A program made the position numbers and the translations under genes. A DNA stretch of 16,519 nt from an uncultured Micrococcales bacterium (GTDB taxonomy: Bacteria > Actinomycetota > Actinomycetes > Actinomycetales > Microbacteriaceae). Positions within the stretch are counted from its first letter, which is position 1, and each line of letters begins with the position of its first letter. This document shows, piece after piece, positions 1-6,558 of this stretch. The stretch covers positions 1-16,519 of the forward strand of contig CAINTU010000122.1 of assembly GCA_903853515.1 (NCBI GenBank). The letters run 5' to 3'. Under the pieces are notes generated by a model. It ran no database searches. It was not told the DNA's origin and was given only the letters and a program-made list of their open reading frames with translations.

Positions 1-577
1 CTAGGTAAGAACCGCGGCTAGGAATGATCTGAGCCTTGTTGTTGCGAACGTCGAGGTTACCTGTGGTGTTAGTTGACACCGAGAAATAAACACCAGGTGA
101 GCGAACCAACTGTGAAACAACAACACGCTCGGTGCCGTTGATAATAAAGGTGCCCTGCTCGGTCATTACCGGAAAATCACCAAGGAAAACTGTCTGGCTC
201 TTGATTTCGCCGGTTAGGTAGTTGGTGAACTCTGCCTTCACATATAGTGGTTGGCTGTAGTTCTTGCCCTTCTCTTTGCACTCATCTGGGTTGTACTCAG
301 GGTCATAGAGGTTAGGCTCTGCAAACGAAAGGCCCATCTTGGCATCGTTTGGGTTGTTCTGGTTGTCTTCGATAGGGCTAAGCTCTTCGAACACTTCTTC
401 GAGACCGGTCTTGGCCTCTTTGCCTTCACGCTCGCGCCATTTGTCGGCACCGATTAGCCAGTCAAAGCTTTCGCGCTGCAGGCTAAGCAGATCTGGTAGG
501 TCGATTGGCTCGCGAGTTTGAGCGAACGAAAGTCGCTGATCGTTACGAGTGTTTTTGTGAGGCTTTTTGGCGGCCAC
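1..577 (-). CDS. rpoB: RNA polymerase beta subunit, N-terminal part (cut by window edge)
   Basis: This is the 5' part (about 192 codons) of the beta subunit of DNA-directed RNA polymerase, which with beta' forms the catalytic core. Diagnostic segments are SFAQTREPIDLPDLLSLQ near the N-terminus (entry of the protrusion domain) and the conserved run GDFPVMTEQGTFIINGTERV followed by VSQLVRSPGVYFS. The rifampicin pocket and catalytic parts lie beyond the window. I choose the GTG at 575-577 because AAGGGA sits 5-10 nt upstream as a good ribosome binding site; a TTG five codons earlier is in frame but lacks one. The gene has its own promoter and a long leader, with no rplL immediately upstream, which fits the actinobacterial arrangement where rplJL and rpoBC are separate. 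Identity is certain; the start is likely. Confidence 0.97.
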   Translation of the reverse strand, partial: MAAKKPHKNTRNDQRLSFAQTREPIDLPDLLSLQRESFDWLIGADKWREREGKEAKTGLEEVFEELSPIEDNQNNPNDAKMGLSFAEPNLYDPEYNPDECKEKGKNYSQPLYVKAEFTNYLTGEIKSQTVFLGDFPVMTEQGTFIINGTERVVVSQLVRSPGVYFSVSTNTTGNLDVRNNKAQIIPSRGSYL

Positions 578-627
578 AGATGATCCCTTCAATGGCGGTT
601 GACTTATGGGGCTAAGTGCTGGGATTC

Positions 628-689
628 GCAGCCCAAACCCGGCTGCCGCCAAAATATGCGGTCAATAAAACGGGCGCCAAAATATGCGC
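628..689 (-). promoter_or_regulatory. Structured rpoB 5' leader: twin hairpins with identical loop plus a third hairpin
   Basis: In the rpoB leader RNA (minus strand), GCGC-AUAUUUUG-GCGC (689-674) and CCGC-AUAUUUUG-GCGG (661-646) are two 4-bp stems with the same 8-nt loop. The stem bases differ between copies but remain paired. A third hairpin follows: GCAGCC, 7-nt loop, GGCTGC (646-628). The two copies repeat every 28 bp. They could be RNA hairpins for a protein or autoregulator, or a pair of DNA operator sites. I know of no named element that matches. Confidence 0.45.
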
Positions 690-714
690 ACGGGGGTTTT
701 GGGAGCAAACCTCT

Positions 715-744
715 ATCTTAGTAGGCTCTCTGGCGGGCGTGCAA
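715..744 (-). promoter_or_regulatory. Probable rpoB promoter (-35 TTGCAC, -10 TAAGAT)
   Basis: Read on the minus strand, TTGCAC (744-739) is followed after 18 nt by TAAGAT (720-715). This is a good match to a housekeeping sigma-70/SigA promoter pointing at rpoB. Transcription would begin near 708, giving a leader of about 130 nt before the GTG. No better promoter is visible between rpoB and the upstream gene. Confidence 0.6.
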
Positions 745-772
745 GCCCACGAAGCAAAAAAGTTCCACGATT

Positions 773-1156
773 TTATTCGTGAATACTGCTGCCCTGGTCG
801 CGAGCAAGACGACGTTGAAAAGCCAAATAATCGATCACTTGCTGCGAGTTTTGCGAAGTGAGATACAGCTCATCCCAGCGGGGGTGCAAAATTGTCACCC
901 TCAACACCTGGCGACGCCCACGAACCCAAGCCAAAACTTTGCGATCGTTGGCCAAAAATGTGCCGCCAGCAACCAAAAATGGCACTTTGTGGCCTTTGGC
1001 AGGGCGTTTTAGCCTGATTTTCTCTGGTTTGGTGACGATTCGGGCTGCCAAAATGTCTTTAAGCGCTACATCTATGGCCGTTTCGCCACAAATCAGACGT
1101 TCGATTTTGCCAAATCGCAGCTGCAACCCATCTTGGTTTACAAGCACCTTAGGCAA
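773..1156 (-). CDS. Small PH-like domain protein, paralogue A
   Basis: This 127-residue protein has no known specific function. It is soluble, has no signal peptide, and reads as alternating beta strands followed by a C-terminal helix, as in bacterial PH-like domains. The most telling segment is AWVRGRRQVLRVTILHP followed by WDELYL, which aligns with AWVSWTRGNEVLQIDLV...DRIVV in the next gene and IYWQHKTDAVKLTVVDPAFDFILI in the gene at 8396-8749. The start is TTG at 1154-1156 (MPKVLVN), preceded by GGGGCGG at close spacing. A GTG three codons on (1145-1147) is an alternative. It lies upstream of rpoB on the same strand but is separated from it by the rpoB promoter. The gene call is likely; the family assignment rests on pattern comparison only. 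Confidence 0.75.
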   Translation of the reverse strand: MPKVLVNQDGLQLRFGKIERLICGETAIDVALKDILAARIVTKPEKIRLKRPAKGHKVPFLVAGGTFLANDRKVLAWVRGRRQVLRVTILHPRWDELYLTSQNSQQVIDYLAFQRRLARDQGSSIHE

Positions 1157-1286
1157 TGCCGCCCCAATCGCTCAAAATCTCGTCAAATATTCGCTTTTGC
1201 GAAGTGCTTCGAGATTAGCGTTTGATTTTGGCTTTTGCGTGGTGAATTTAGGGTTATCCCCCTATTTTTTGGCATTTCAGCGTGTT

Positions 1287-1640
1287 TTAAGCCATAAGCC
1301 AGGCGTTTAGTTCAGCAGCAGCGGCTTTCGCGTGTGGCACCCCGACGACAATTCGGTCTAGGGCATGCCCGACTAGATCAATCTGCAAAACCTCATTACC
1401 TCGGGTCCACGAAACCCAGGCTACTTTTTTGCCCTTCACAAATCGACCCGCGATTATTAATCCTGGGATGCCTGTGCCTGGCAACCGAAGGCCAAGTGTT
1501 CTGATCGAAGTCTTATCGAGCGCCTTCGCACCGACGACGTTCTCGAATGGCACCGTCAAATCTTGGTGCATGCCCCAGAACTTTTCGGCTTTAGTTTGCA
1601 CAATTTGCAAGGCAAGCGCACTTAGTAACATTTTTGCCAT
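1287..1640 (-). CDS. Small PH-like domain protein, paralogue B
   Basis: This 117-residue protein is the clearest member of the family seen three times in the window. The central segment IRTLGLRLPGTGIPGLIIAG followed by RF and the strand-rich AWVSWTRGNEVLQIDLVGHALDRIVV resembles actinobacterial small proteins where a PGT-x-(I/V)PG-x-I-x-AG-x-(F/Y) segment precedes a '(E/D)...DRLV' strand. The first 17 residues (AKMLLSALALQIVQTK) are mildly hydrophobic but too short and charged for a confident membrane span. The start is ATG at 1638-1640 with only a weak AAAGAC upstream. It is divergent from the secreted-protein gene at 1704 and tandem with paralogue A after a 130-bp gap containing small overlapping hairpins (about 1190-1211). 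The biochemical function is unknown. Confidence 0.78.
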   Translation of the reverse strand: MAKMLLSALALQIVQTKAEKFWGMHQDLTVPFENVVGAKALDKTSIRTLGLRLPGTGIPGLIIAGRFVKGKKVAWVSWTRGNEVLQIDLVGHALDRIVVGVPHAKAAAAELNAWLMA

Positions 1641-1666
1641 GTCTTTATTTTGGTCTGATTCTGCGC

Positions 1667-1672
1667 TATAGT
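1667..1672 (+). promoter_or_regulatory. Candidate -10 element (TATAGT) for the secreted-protein gene
   Basis: TATAGT lies 31 nt before the ATG at 1704, in the 63-bp divergent gap. The region 17 nt upstream (TTTATT) is a poor -35. Predicted transcription would start near 1679 and include the ribosome binding site GAAAGGGA at 1690-1697. Confidence 0.4.
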
Positions 1673-1703
1673 TCTAAAAGACGGGCGTCGAAAGGGATAG
1701 TGC

Positions 1704-2384
1704 ATGTCGTTCAACAAAAAAATCATCGCAGCTTCATTGGCGATTGTTTCGAGCTTGACAGTTGCCAACACAGCTCAGGCATACCCTGCCGGCAGCGCTC
1801 CAACAATGTCAGTCAGCAACTATGCCAACCTCGTTCCTGGTCAAGGCCTCAACGTTGTTATCGCACGCGTGCACAGCGGTTGTTCTGTAACCGTTGGCTG
1901 GGATGGCGGATACTACGAAACCAAGACTGCCAGCAACTTGGGTCGCGCATCGTTCACTAACGTAACCAGCCCCTCAACCGGTGGTCGCTATGACTTGTTT
2001 GCATCGTTCGGTGCAGGTTGTTTCTCAGACCAAGGCAACGGCCTTACTCGTTCAATTGTTGTTGGCAAGCAGTTGAAGCAGTCTGCTGTCATTAAGACTT
2101 CAAGCCGCAACGCTGTAAGACTTCCTATCTTCACTGCAACTGGCAAGATTACATGGGGTGTAACGCCTGTGAGCGGACTCAGTGTTCGCGTTGTTTTGCA
2201 CAAGGGCGCTAACTCATATACCAAGACTGTTACAACAAACTCGTCTGGCGTCTATAGCGCAACTTTTGGTCGCGGCAACGGGGCCACGATCACTGCAGGC
2301 ACCTACAGAGTGACTGCAGTGATTGATAGCGATGCAACCTATGCTGGTCAGAACATCGACAGCCCTAGCGTGCGCATCAACTAG
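1704..2384 (+). CDS. Secreted small beta-rich protein with signal peptide
   Basis: This 226-residue exported protein is of unknown specific function. The N-terminus has a Sec signal: lysines at 5-6, a hydrophobic core (IIAASLAIVSSLTVA), and a likely signal peptidase I cut after A26 in TAQA-YP. The mature part appears to be two beta-sandwich modules. The first has Cys60 and Cys106, plausibly disulphide-bonded. The second (about 133-226) has the Ig-like bacterial pattern 'SGLSVRVVLHKGANSYTKTV...SSGVYSATF...GTYRVTAVID'. No sortase motif, lipobox or membrane anchor is present, so it is probably released or loosely wall-bound. The ribosome binding site GAAAGGGA is at good spacing. Lysine codons are mostly AAG and Asn codons mostly AAC, unlike several neighbours, hinting at strong expression. 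It is closed by a strong terminator. Confidence 0.8.
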   Translation: MSFNKKIIAASLAIVSSLTVANTAQAYPAGSAPTMSVSNYANLVPGQGLNVVIARVHSGCSVTVGWDGGYYETKTASNLGRASFTNVTSPSTGGRYDLFASFGAGCFSDQGNGLTRSIVVGKQLKQSAVIKTSSRNAVRLPIFTATGKITWGVTPVSGLSVRVVLHKGANSYTKTVTTNSSGVYSATFGRGNGATITAGTYRVTAVIDSDATYAGQNIDSPSVRIN

Positions 2385-2392
2385 TCAAGAAC

Positions 2393-2439
2393 TTATAAAA
2401 AACTCCCCCCGCCAAATTGGCGGGGGGAGTTTTTTATAA
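2393..2439. terminator. Strong bidirectional intrinsic terminator
   Basis: A perfect 21-bp inverted repeat (2393-2413 and 2419-2439) with 5-nt loop AAATT. The GC core ACTCCCCCCGCC is flanked on both sides by A/T runs, so either strand gives a GC hairpin followed by a U tract. It ends the secreted-protein gene (stop at 2384) and the oppositely oriented VanZ-like gene (stop at 2449). Confidence 0.95.
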
Positions 2440-2448
2440 ACCAGCGCG

Positions 2449-2904
2449 TTAGCTTTTGCTCTCCGCTTTATCTAAATAATCGTGCCTCGATTTAGATTTT
2501 ACTTGTCGAGCCAATAAGAGTCCGATGACTGCTCCGAAAACATTGTGCAATACATCTTGCCAACTTGATACTCTTCGGCTGATAAATAACCCCTGTAAAG
2601 TTTCGGCTGCGAGCGAGACCCCGAACGCAAAATAGAGCTTTTGCCAAAACGGCGCTCTCATGAATATGAGATCGAGCAAGACACCAATCGGAACATAGAA
2701 CAGCAAGTTCGCTGCTGCCTCTATGAAGCTGTAGTTCACGATGCTGCCGAGCCCAACATCGCCAGCCATGTTCAAGATACGATCTATGACACTTTGCACA
2801 AATCCGGGGCTGTCAACAGGGCTTGGGTAAAAACTCACTAACGCCCAAAACATCACATAGCCGATGGTGCTGGCAAGCACTAGGTGATGACTGCTCGATT
2901 TCAA
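2449..2904 (-). CDS. VanZ-like integral membrane protein
   Basis: This 151-residue membrane protein has the VanZ-like fold: about four hydrophobic spans, with the family signature in 'FIEAAANLLFYVPIGVLLDL' and 'VSLAAETLQGLFISRRVSSWQDVLHNVFGAVIG'. The N-x-L-x(2)-x-P-x-G and E-x-x-Q-...-D-x-x-x-N residues are typical. VanZ-domain proteins are common in cell-envelope and polysaccharide loci, but their reaction is not established; the name comes from low-level teicoplanin resistance, and no resistance role should be inferred here. The start is a TTG (2902-2904) sharing bases with the TGA stop of the sugar transferase (TTGA overlap), which implies translational coupling. There is no clear ribosome binding site, so a later start such as the GTG eight codons on is possible. 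It is the last gene of the polysaccharide operon. Confidence 0.85.
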   Translation of the reverse strand: MKSSSHHLVLASTIGYVMFWALVSFYPSPVDSPGFVQSVIDRILNMAGDVGLGSIVNYSFIEAAANLLFYVPIGVLLDLIFMRAPFWQKLYFAFGVSLAAETLQGLFISRRVSSWQDVLHNVFGAVIGLLLARQVKSKSRHDYLDKAESKS

Positions 2905-4361
2905 TAGGAACCACGTGCAGTGACAATGGCCTTCACGGTCTTCAAGATGATGATCAGGTCACCTGCAAGCGACCAGTTCTCGACATACTCGAGATCGATT
3001 TGAACTGTCTCTTCCCAGGTTAGAAGCGAACGTCCTGAAACTTGCCATGCGCCTGTGAGTCCTGGTTTTACCAGCAGGCGGCGGTAATCTTCGTCAGAAT
3101 ACTTTGCGACTTCGCTCGGCAGTGGCGGGCGCGGGCCGACCAGCGACATCTCACCACGCAGCACATTGAACAGTTGCGGAAGTTCGTCAATCGAGAACCG
3201 ACGGATGAATCGGCCAATCTTTGTGATGCGGGGATCTTGGGGGTCTTTATACATGTTTGAATTTGTCAAGGATGCCTGCCTTGCGGCCTGCAGTTTTTCG
3301 TGCAGCGCTTCGGCCCCGACCACCATGCTTCTAAATTTGATCATGCGAAATTGCTGACCGTTTTTTCCATTTCGCGGTTGCAAAAAGAGAATTGGCCCCT
3401 TGCTGGTGAGCTTTATCAAAACCGCAGTGACCAACATAATTGGGCTGGCGAGAATGATAAAAATTATTGCCGCAACAAAGTCGAATCCTTGCTTGAGCAA
3501 ATATCTAGTGCCCTCAAAACTGGCGGTTGCAATTGAGAGAAAGAGCACGCCTGCACTAACGCGCGCGTTCACTCTTGGCACTGCGGTGCGGGTGAGATTC
3601 GGCGTGACCAAAATTTTGATATCTAGGTTCTCAAGCTTCCAAGAAAGTTGCCTGAGGCGAGAAGAGTTGAAGAAATTCGAATCGAGCAAGATTATCGCTC
3701 GAGCTCTGTGAGCCAACAAGACTTCTGCAAGGTCGTCCACAAAGGGTGCCACTGGCAAGCCCAGCAGCTTTAACTCTTCTATCTCGTCAGGATTGGTCGC
3801 TATCAAGAGCCGCGGCCCAAGTGACGCACCTTGGTTGGCTCGCAATCTTTGCACCATCTCGGTTATAGATTTGGCCGAACCCGCGATTGCAACCCCGGTG
3901 AGATAGCGGCCTTTAGAATGCTCAAGTCGCACTAGTGCTCGCCATGCTAGGCGTGATATCAACAGCAGCAAGGTGCCCAATGCCATCGCAAAAATAACAA
4001 AGAGTCTTGAGAAGTCAAGCTTAAATAGCAACGAAGCGAGGCCCAGCAGAGCGAATACTGATAATGAAGCTCTCAGAATTCTTTTGTATTCTTCGGTGCC
4101 CTCACCGATTATGTCGGCGCTTCGAGTTTCAAAGAATTTCAGCTGAAAAATCCAAAACCCGCCGATTAGAAGCGCTCGGTTCACTGGGTTAAGGGTTAGC
4201 TTCAGTATTCCCTCGCCTGTTGATGCGACATATGTGCTATCAATGTCAATTCGCATCACAAAGAACGAAATAGTCATGGCAAATGCGATGATCAAAATAT
4301 CGGTGCAAAGCACCAGCCTTCGATAGGTTCGGCTCAAATTTTGGGATGCAAGGCTATGCAT
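2901..4361 (-). CDS. Exopolysaccharide polyprenyl-phosphate sugar-1-phosphate transferase
   Basis: This 486-residue enzyme transfers a sugar-1-phosphate from a nucleotide sugar to undecaprenyl phosphate at the inner face of the membrane, the first step of polysaccharide repeat assembly. The N-terminal half has several membrane spans (starting about residues 20-45) and a nucleotide-binding-like middle domain ('GVAIAGSAKS...'). The C-terminal third is the bacterial sugar transferase domain: a membrane segment (FDFVAAIIFIILASPIMLV), then FRMIKFRSM, RFIRRFSIDELPQLFNVLRG, MSLVGPRPPLP and KPGLTGAWQVSGRS. I use the ATG at 4359-4361, which overlaps the phosphatase stop by a few bases. A TTG 13 codons earlier is also open but is buried in the phosphatase gene. 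The sugar specificity (Gal, Glc or HexNAc type) cannot be told from sequence. Confidence 0.93.
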   Translation of the reverse strand: MHSLASQNLSRTYRRLVLCTDILIIAFAMTISFFVMRIDIDSTYVASTGEGILKLTLNPVNRALLIGGFWIFQLKFFETRSADIIGEGTEEYKRILRASLSVFALLGLASLLFKLDFSRLFVIFAMALGTLLLLISRLAWRALVRLEHSKGRYLTGVAIAGSAKSITEMVQRLRANQGASLGPRLLIATNPDEIEELKLLGLPVAPFVDDLAEVLLAHRARAIILLDSNFFNSSRLRQLSWKLENLDIKILVTPNLTRTAVPRVNARVSAGVLFLSIATASFEGTRYLLKQGFDFVAAIIFIILASPIMLVTAVLIKLTSKGPILFLQPRNGKNGQQFRMIKFRSMVVGAEALHEKLQAARQASLTNSNMYKDPQDPRITKIGRFIRRFSIDELPQLFNVLRGEMSLVGPRPPLPSEVAKYSDEDYRRLLVKPGLTGAWQVSGRSLLTWEETVQIDLEYVENWSLAGDLIIILKTVKAIVTARGSY

Positions 4362-4935
4362 TTCTCGCCCAATCTGCCAATTGGCTAACCAGTGGCTCAA
4401 TCTCGCCCAGGGTGGCCTCGAAAGCGTGAATGCCTTGTTGATACGGGTCAGCGATATCTGCGTCAGCGAGTTCTACTGCGTAACCGCGAGCCATCACAGT
4501 GTTCAACAATTTTTCGCCAAGCGACCTGGGTTTAGCTTGGCGTTCTGTCGCATCTTCTGATTCAGGGTCAAATTCAAAACTTGCGAGATTTATGAATTCT
4601 TTCAAAGTGAACGTGTATCGGTTAGCTCTTACTAGGGTTCTAATGGCATCACTCCGGTGATCGCCGGTCGCGGTCAAAATTAAGTCAGCGTTGGCCGCGA
4701 TCTCGGCCGTTAACTGGCGGGCAACATGGGGTTCGATAACGTGACCATTTACCTCGAGCACCTGTTTCGCATTCGCCTCAAGGTCAGCACCCTCGACGGC
4801 TTGAACCCCCGCAGATGCCACTTCGACTGTGGTTACCCCGAGTTGCGCCAATTTCTCTCGCAGCAACATTTCAGCCATGGGCGAGCGACATATGTTTCCC
4901 GTGCAAACAAAGAGAATTTTGAACGGATTAGTCAT
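4354..4935 (-). CDS. Low-molecular-weight protein tyrosine phosphatase (Wzb-like)
   Basis: This 193-residue cytoplasmic phosphatase is expected to dephosphorylate the tyrosine-rich tail of the autokinase encoded just upstream (cognate pairing inferred from adjacency). The active-site P-loop is at the N-terminus: VCTGNICRS, with nucleophile Cys11 and Arg17 (C-x5-R-S). The general acid Asp is in the DPY of 'IADPYQQG' near the C-terminus. At 193 residues it is longer than the roughly 150 of enterobacterial Wzb. The extra length sits between the P-loop domain and the DPY motif (about residues 105-150) and includes an acidic stretch, FDPESEDATERQ. The ATG at 4933-4935 follows the kinase stop by 3 nt, so the genes are almost certainly co-transcribed. 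No strong ribosome binding site is visible. Confidence 0.93.
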   Translation of the reverse strand: MTNPFKILFVCTGNICRSPMAEMLLREKLAQLGVTTVEVASAGVQAVEGADLEANAKQVLEVNGHVIEPHVARQLTAEIAANADLILTATGDHRSDAIRTLVRANRYTFTLKEFINLASFEFDPESEDATERQAKPRSLGEKLLNTVMARGYAVELADADIADPYQQGIHAFEATLGEIEPLVSQLADWARNA

Positions 4936-4938
4936 GCG

Positions 4939-6417
4939 CTATTTCTTTGAATTGAAGCGGTCAAAAAAAGCCAGACGCTTTTTCTTCTCAGGTTGCTTTG
5001 TTTCGGTTTCGCCATAGGCCTCGGCGTAGCCACCATAACTGTATGAATATCCGTATTTGTAGCCGTAACGGTAACCCGAGTAGTAACCGTAAGAATCTGC
5101 ACCCTTGACCGGGATCTTGTTCATTACGAAACCTAGAACTTTTGCATTCACTGTTTCTAGCTGGCTGAGCGCACCATGCAGTTGCGGCTTTGTGGTCTTA
5201 CCAACTGCAACGACCATAACGATGCCTGCGGTGACTTTAGACAAAATGGCTGTGTCGGTGACTGGCAAAACAGGCGCAGTGTCAATCAGAATGATGTCGA
5301 ACTTCTTTTCAAGTTTCTTCAAAAGCGCAGTCATAGCAGCAGAGCCGAGCAATTCACTAGGGTTTGGTGGAATCTGCCCGGCAGGCAAAATCTTCAGCCC
5401 ACTTCGGCCCCAAGGTTGAATCACATCTTCTAGCTCTGCCTGGCCAATAAGGTGATCTGTTAGACCCACTGAACCTTCGAGCCCAAAATATTTGTGAGCC
5501 TTAGGCTTGCGCAAGTCGCAGTCGAGCAAAAGAACTTTTTGACCTGAGTCAGCAAGCGCAATCGCTAGGTTTGCGATGGTCGATGATTTTCCCTCTGAAG
5601 GAATCGATGAGCTCACCAAAATTGACTTTGCGCCTTGGGCTGCTTCGACGAACTGAATGTTGGTCCTCAGATGTCTAAAAGTTTCGGCACGTGTGCTCTT
5701 TGGTTTGGTGTGCACCACCAGGCGGTTTTCGTCGGCATTGGGGTCAAAAACGATTTCACCTAGGATTGTCGGTTCAAGGTCGCCTCGCTCAGGGATATCC
5801 CTGGCTGTCTTGATTCTGAGGTCAAGGTTCTCGCGAAGAACAGCGACGCCGAAGCCGACCAAGAAACCGGCGATGAGAGCAAGCGCCATGTTCAAGAGCG
5901 GCTTAGGAAAATCGGGGGAATCTGACACGGCCGCCGGCTGAACGGTCGTGAGCTTTATCGGTGAGAGGGTGCTGTCGGTAGGCGTTTCGAGTTCTGCGAC
6001 AACTTTGGTGAGGCTTTGACCTACCGCGTTGGCAATTGCAGCCGCCCGAAAAGGGCTTTCGTCAGAGACGGTGATGTTGATTACGACCGTGTTTAGTGGC
6101 ACATCTGCGCTGATTCGCTTCGGAAGCGATTTTGCGATGTCATTTAATTCGAGTGCTGCAATGACTGGATCGAGCACAGAAGGCGAATTGACGATACCGG
6201 CATATGATTTGACTCGCTGCTGCGTGAAAGTTGAACCGGTGAGCAAATCCGAAGTATTTGAGCCAGCCGGCGTCGACACGAAGAGGCTGGTGGTACTCGA
6301 ATAAATCGGCTTAGCCGTAACCGTATAAACGCCGCCGGCAACGACTGCGATGATTATCGCTGCAACAACGGTTTGCCAGTTCTTTCGCAGAATGTGCCAG
6401 TATTGCCTGAAAGTCAA
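4939..6417 (-). CDS. Polysaccharide co-polymerase / tyrosine autokinase (Wzz + CpsD/BY-kinase fusion)
   Basis: This 492-residue bacterial tyrosine kinase is fused to a chain-length-determinant domain. Span 1 is about residues 15-34 and span 2 about 174-194, enclosing an extracytoplasmic Wzz-type domain. The cytoplasmic kinase has Walker A SSIPSEGKSS (Lys277), Walker A' LLLDCDLRK (about 297-304) and Walker B ILIDTAP (about 376-382). The tail (residues 443-468) holds 12 tyrosines in YGY/SYSY-type repeats, the usual autophosphorylation cluster, followed by a basic end. Such proteins cycle between phosphorylated and unphosphorylated states to control polymer length and export, with the adjacent phosphatase as partner. 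The start is TTG at 6415-6417: an in-frame TAG lies four codons upstream, so no earlier start exists. The ribosome binding site is weak. Confidence 0.93.
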   Translation of the reverse strand: MTFRQYWHILRKNWQTVVAAIIIAVVAGGVYTVTAKPIYSSTTSLFVSTPAGSNTSDLLTGSTFTQQRVKSYAGIVNSPSVLDPVIAALELNDIAKSLPKRISADVPLNTVVINITVSDESPFRAAAIANAVGQSLTKVVAELETPTDSTLSPIKLTTVQPAAVSDSPDFPKPLLNMALALIAGFLVGFGVAVLRENLDLRIKTARDIPERGDLEPTILGEIVFDPNADENRLVVHTKPKSTRAETFRHLRTNIQFVEAAQGAKSILVSSSIPSEGKSSTIANLAIALADSGQKVLLLDCDLRKPKAHKYFGLEGSVGLTDHLIGQAELEDVIQPWGRSGLKILPAGQIPPNPSELLGSAAMTALLKKLEKKFDIILIDTAPVLPVTDTAILSKVTAGIVMVVAVGKTTKPQLHGALSQLETVNAKVLGFVMNKIPVKGADSYGYYSGYRYGYKYGYSYSYGGYAEAYGETETKQPEKKKRLAFFDRFNSKK

Positions 6418-6558
6418 GGTGAGCCCGTTCTAGTTGTTTTGCCTTCTCGCTGTGCGATGTTAAGCACCGCAAATAGCTAAGGGTTAAGTCTAAGACATGC
6501 CTGCGATAAGGTAGAAAAATACATTTGGCAACTTTTCACGATTCGAGGTCGACAAGAC
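6418..6558. promoter_or_regulatory. Divergent promoter region between polysaccharide operon and DUF4012 gene
   Basis: These 141 bp must hold promoters for both directions. Plus strand: TTAAGT (6484-6489), 15 nt, GATAAG (6505-6510) is a possible weak promoter for the DUF4012 gene, and GAGGTCGAC (6545-6553) is its likely ribosome binding site. Minus strand: I see no convincing promoter. A shared divergent control region would let the five envelope genes be regulated together (inference). Confidence 0.35.

Noticed and set aside
616..861. 81-codon plus-strand ORF across the rpoB leader
   Set aside because: It runs antisense to the promoter and leader hairpins, with no ribosome binding site and no recognisable domain.
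1190..1211. Overlapping small hairpins between paralogues A and B considered as an attenuator
   Set aside because: Only 5-bp stems with no U tract or leader ORF. Too weak to support a call.
858..1310. 150-codon plus-strand ORF antisense to paralogue A
   Set aside because: The composition is a shadow of the minus-strand gene. There is no ribosome binding site, and the paralogue match supports the minus frame.
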